6,306 nucleotides of DNA. It comes from Gemmatimonadota bacterium. Lineage in GTDB: Bacteria; Gemmatimonadota; Gemmatimonadetes; Gemmatimonadales; Gemmatimonadaceae. The number at the start of each line of letters is the position of its first letter. Positions within the stretch are counted from its first letter, which is position 1. Made by a program: the position numbers and the translations under genes. The notes beneath the pieces were generated by a model, which was not told where the DNA came from, ran no database searches, and saw only the letters and a program-made list of their open reading frames with translations. The stretch covers positions 1 to 6,306 of the forward strand of contig JAOUHR010000116.1 in the NCBI GenBank assembly GCA_029884515.1, written 5' to 3'. Positions 5,584-6,306 of this stretch are shown here, piece by piece.

Positions 5584-6306
5584 TCAGGGGGCGACCAGGG
5601 ACTCGGTGTCGTCGAGGAAGCCGCGCACCGCCCGGAAGAGGGCGCCCGGCTGCTCGACATAGGGAACGTGGCCACAGTCATCCAGCCACGCAGTGCGTCC
5701 CGCGAGCGCCGCCGCGACCGCCTCGGCGGACGCCATCGGGATGGGGTCCTGCCTGCCATGGACGACCAGCGACGGCACCCGAACGTCACGCAGGAGTGGC
5801 ACGAGGTCGAAGTCCCCGAGCGATTCCCAGACCGACTGCTGCACGCGGCCGGTGACACGGAACGGGGTGAGGTCGCGGGCGCGCCGAGGGTCGGCGAAAT
5901 AGCCGGCCACGCTCACCTCGAATGCGCGCTGGCGGTAGGCCTCCGGGTCGCGGTCGCGGAGACCGCTCGCGGCGAGTGCATCCCGCAGTGCCGTGACCGC
6001 GGGCCCCGCCTGCCGGCGGGCGAACTCGGCCTCGAACTGGTCGCGCCAGGCTCTCGTCACGGGCGCGGGGTCGAGCAGCACGAGTCGCGCGGGGGCGGGT
6101 CCCGCACGCCCAGCCGCCGCCTCGAGGCAGTGGAGAAGGGCGAGCAACCCGCCCCAGGAGTAGCCCACGAGCGTCAGCGGTCCCGGCGCCAGCTCGGCCA
6201 CCGCGGCCGTGAGGTCCTCCACGTGAGTGCGCCACGTGACCGGGGCGCGGTCGTCGGTCTTCGAGCGGCCGCCGCCGCGCTGATCGTAGAAGAGGCACTC
6301 GCGGTC
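5584..6306 (-). CDS. Alpha/beta hydrolase, proline-iminopeptidase-like (5' end cut by window)
   Basis: The C-terminal 240 residues of an alpha/beta-hydrolase-fold enzyme are present; the true start lies beyond the right edge. The reading frame stays open from the edge, so the internal GTG at 6222 is not the start. Numbering from the edge, residues 7-15 read YDQRGGGRS, the oxyanion-side motif typical of S33 proline iminopeptidases and their relatives. The nucleophile elbow is GYSWG with Ser50. The acid is probably Asp187 in VVHGRQDP and the catalytic histidine is His213 in CGHVPYVEQP, so the triad is complete. Residues of roughly 82-165 form a helical cap domain. There is no membrane segment in the visible part, so a cytoplasmic enzyme is likely. 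The family covers aminopeptidases, esterases and other hydrolases, and the substrate cannot be read from sequence. The stop is separated by one base from the next gene, which suggests co-translation. Confidence 0.9.
   Translation of the reverse strand, partial: DRECLFYDQRGGGRSKTDDRAPVTWRTHVEDLTAAVAELAPGPLTLVGYSWGGLLALLHCLEAAAGRAGPAPARLVLLDPAPVTRAWRDQFEAEFARRQAGPAVTALRDALAASGLRDRDPEAYRQRAFEVSVAGYFADPRRARDLTPFRVTGRVQQSVWESLGDFDLVPLLRDVRVPSLVVHGRQDPIPMASAEAVAAALAGRTAWLDDCGHVPYVEQPGALFRAVRGFLDDTESLVAP

Noticed and set aside
5584..6222. The GTG at 6222 as the start of the alpha/beta hydrolase.
   Set aside because: The frame continues upstream to the window edge and encodes the conserved YDQRGGGRS motif, so the gene begins outside the window.

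Overview
The window is very GC-rich (by eye about 70%) and densely packed. All eight genes that I can support lie on the minus strand. Read in the direction of transcription, from high to low coordinates, they are: an alpha/beta hydrolase (5' end outside the window), an unrecognised 151-residue protein, a PolX-family protein, endonuclease III (Nth), a TonB-C-domain lipoprotein, a cyclophilin-type peptidyl-prolyl isomerase, a 57-residue single-span membrane protein, and a heavy-metal P1B-type ATPase (3' end outside the window). The high GC, the near absence of Shine-Dalgarno sequences, and a TonB-C domain with the phrasing 'VLVDTLGKPD...TFTPA' suggest a Gemmatimonadota-like, outer-membrane-bearing bacterium. 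That assignment is an impression from the sequence, not a proven one. I see no mobile elements, tRNA, rRNA, CRISPR or other signs of recent transfer.

Layout: 6306-5584 is the hydrolase, with one base between its stop and the ATG of the 151-residue protein (5582-5127). After 60 bases comes polX (5066-3336), then 5 bases, then nth (3330-2647). The nth stop overlaps the lipoprotein start (2650-2198) as ATGA. After another 60 bases come the cyclophilin (2137-1679), a 42-base gap, the small membrane gene (1636-1463) and, one base later, the P-type ATPase (from 1461 to the window edge). No stretch longer than 60 bases is free of genes.

Functionally, polX-nth is a DNA base-excision-repair pair. Nth cuts oxidised pyrimidines, and PolX proteins normally process or fill the resulting gap. 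The most notable observation is that the polymerase catalytic aspartates of this PolX are replaced (E193, E195, Q239), while all nine metal ligands of its C-terminal PHP phosphoesterase domain are present. It therefore looks like a nuclease or end-processing enzyme rather than a working polymerase.

The second point of interest is the far end of the window. A 57-residue one-helix protein carries the only clear Shine-Dalgarno sequence in the window and is tightly coupled to a TPCP-type metal ATPase that has no N-terminal metal-binding domain. It is a candidate small subunit or regulator of the pump.
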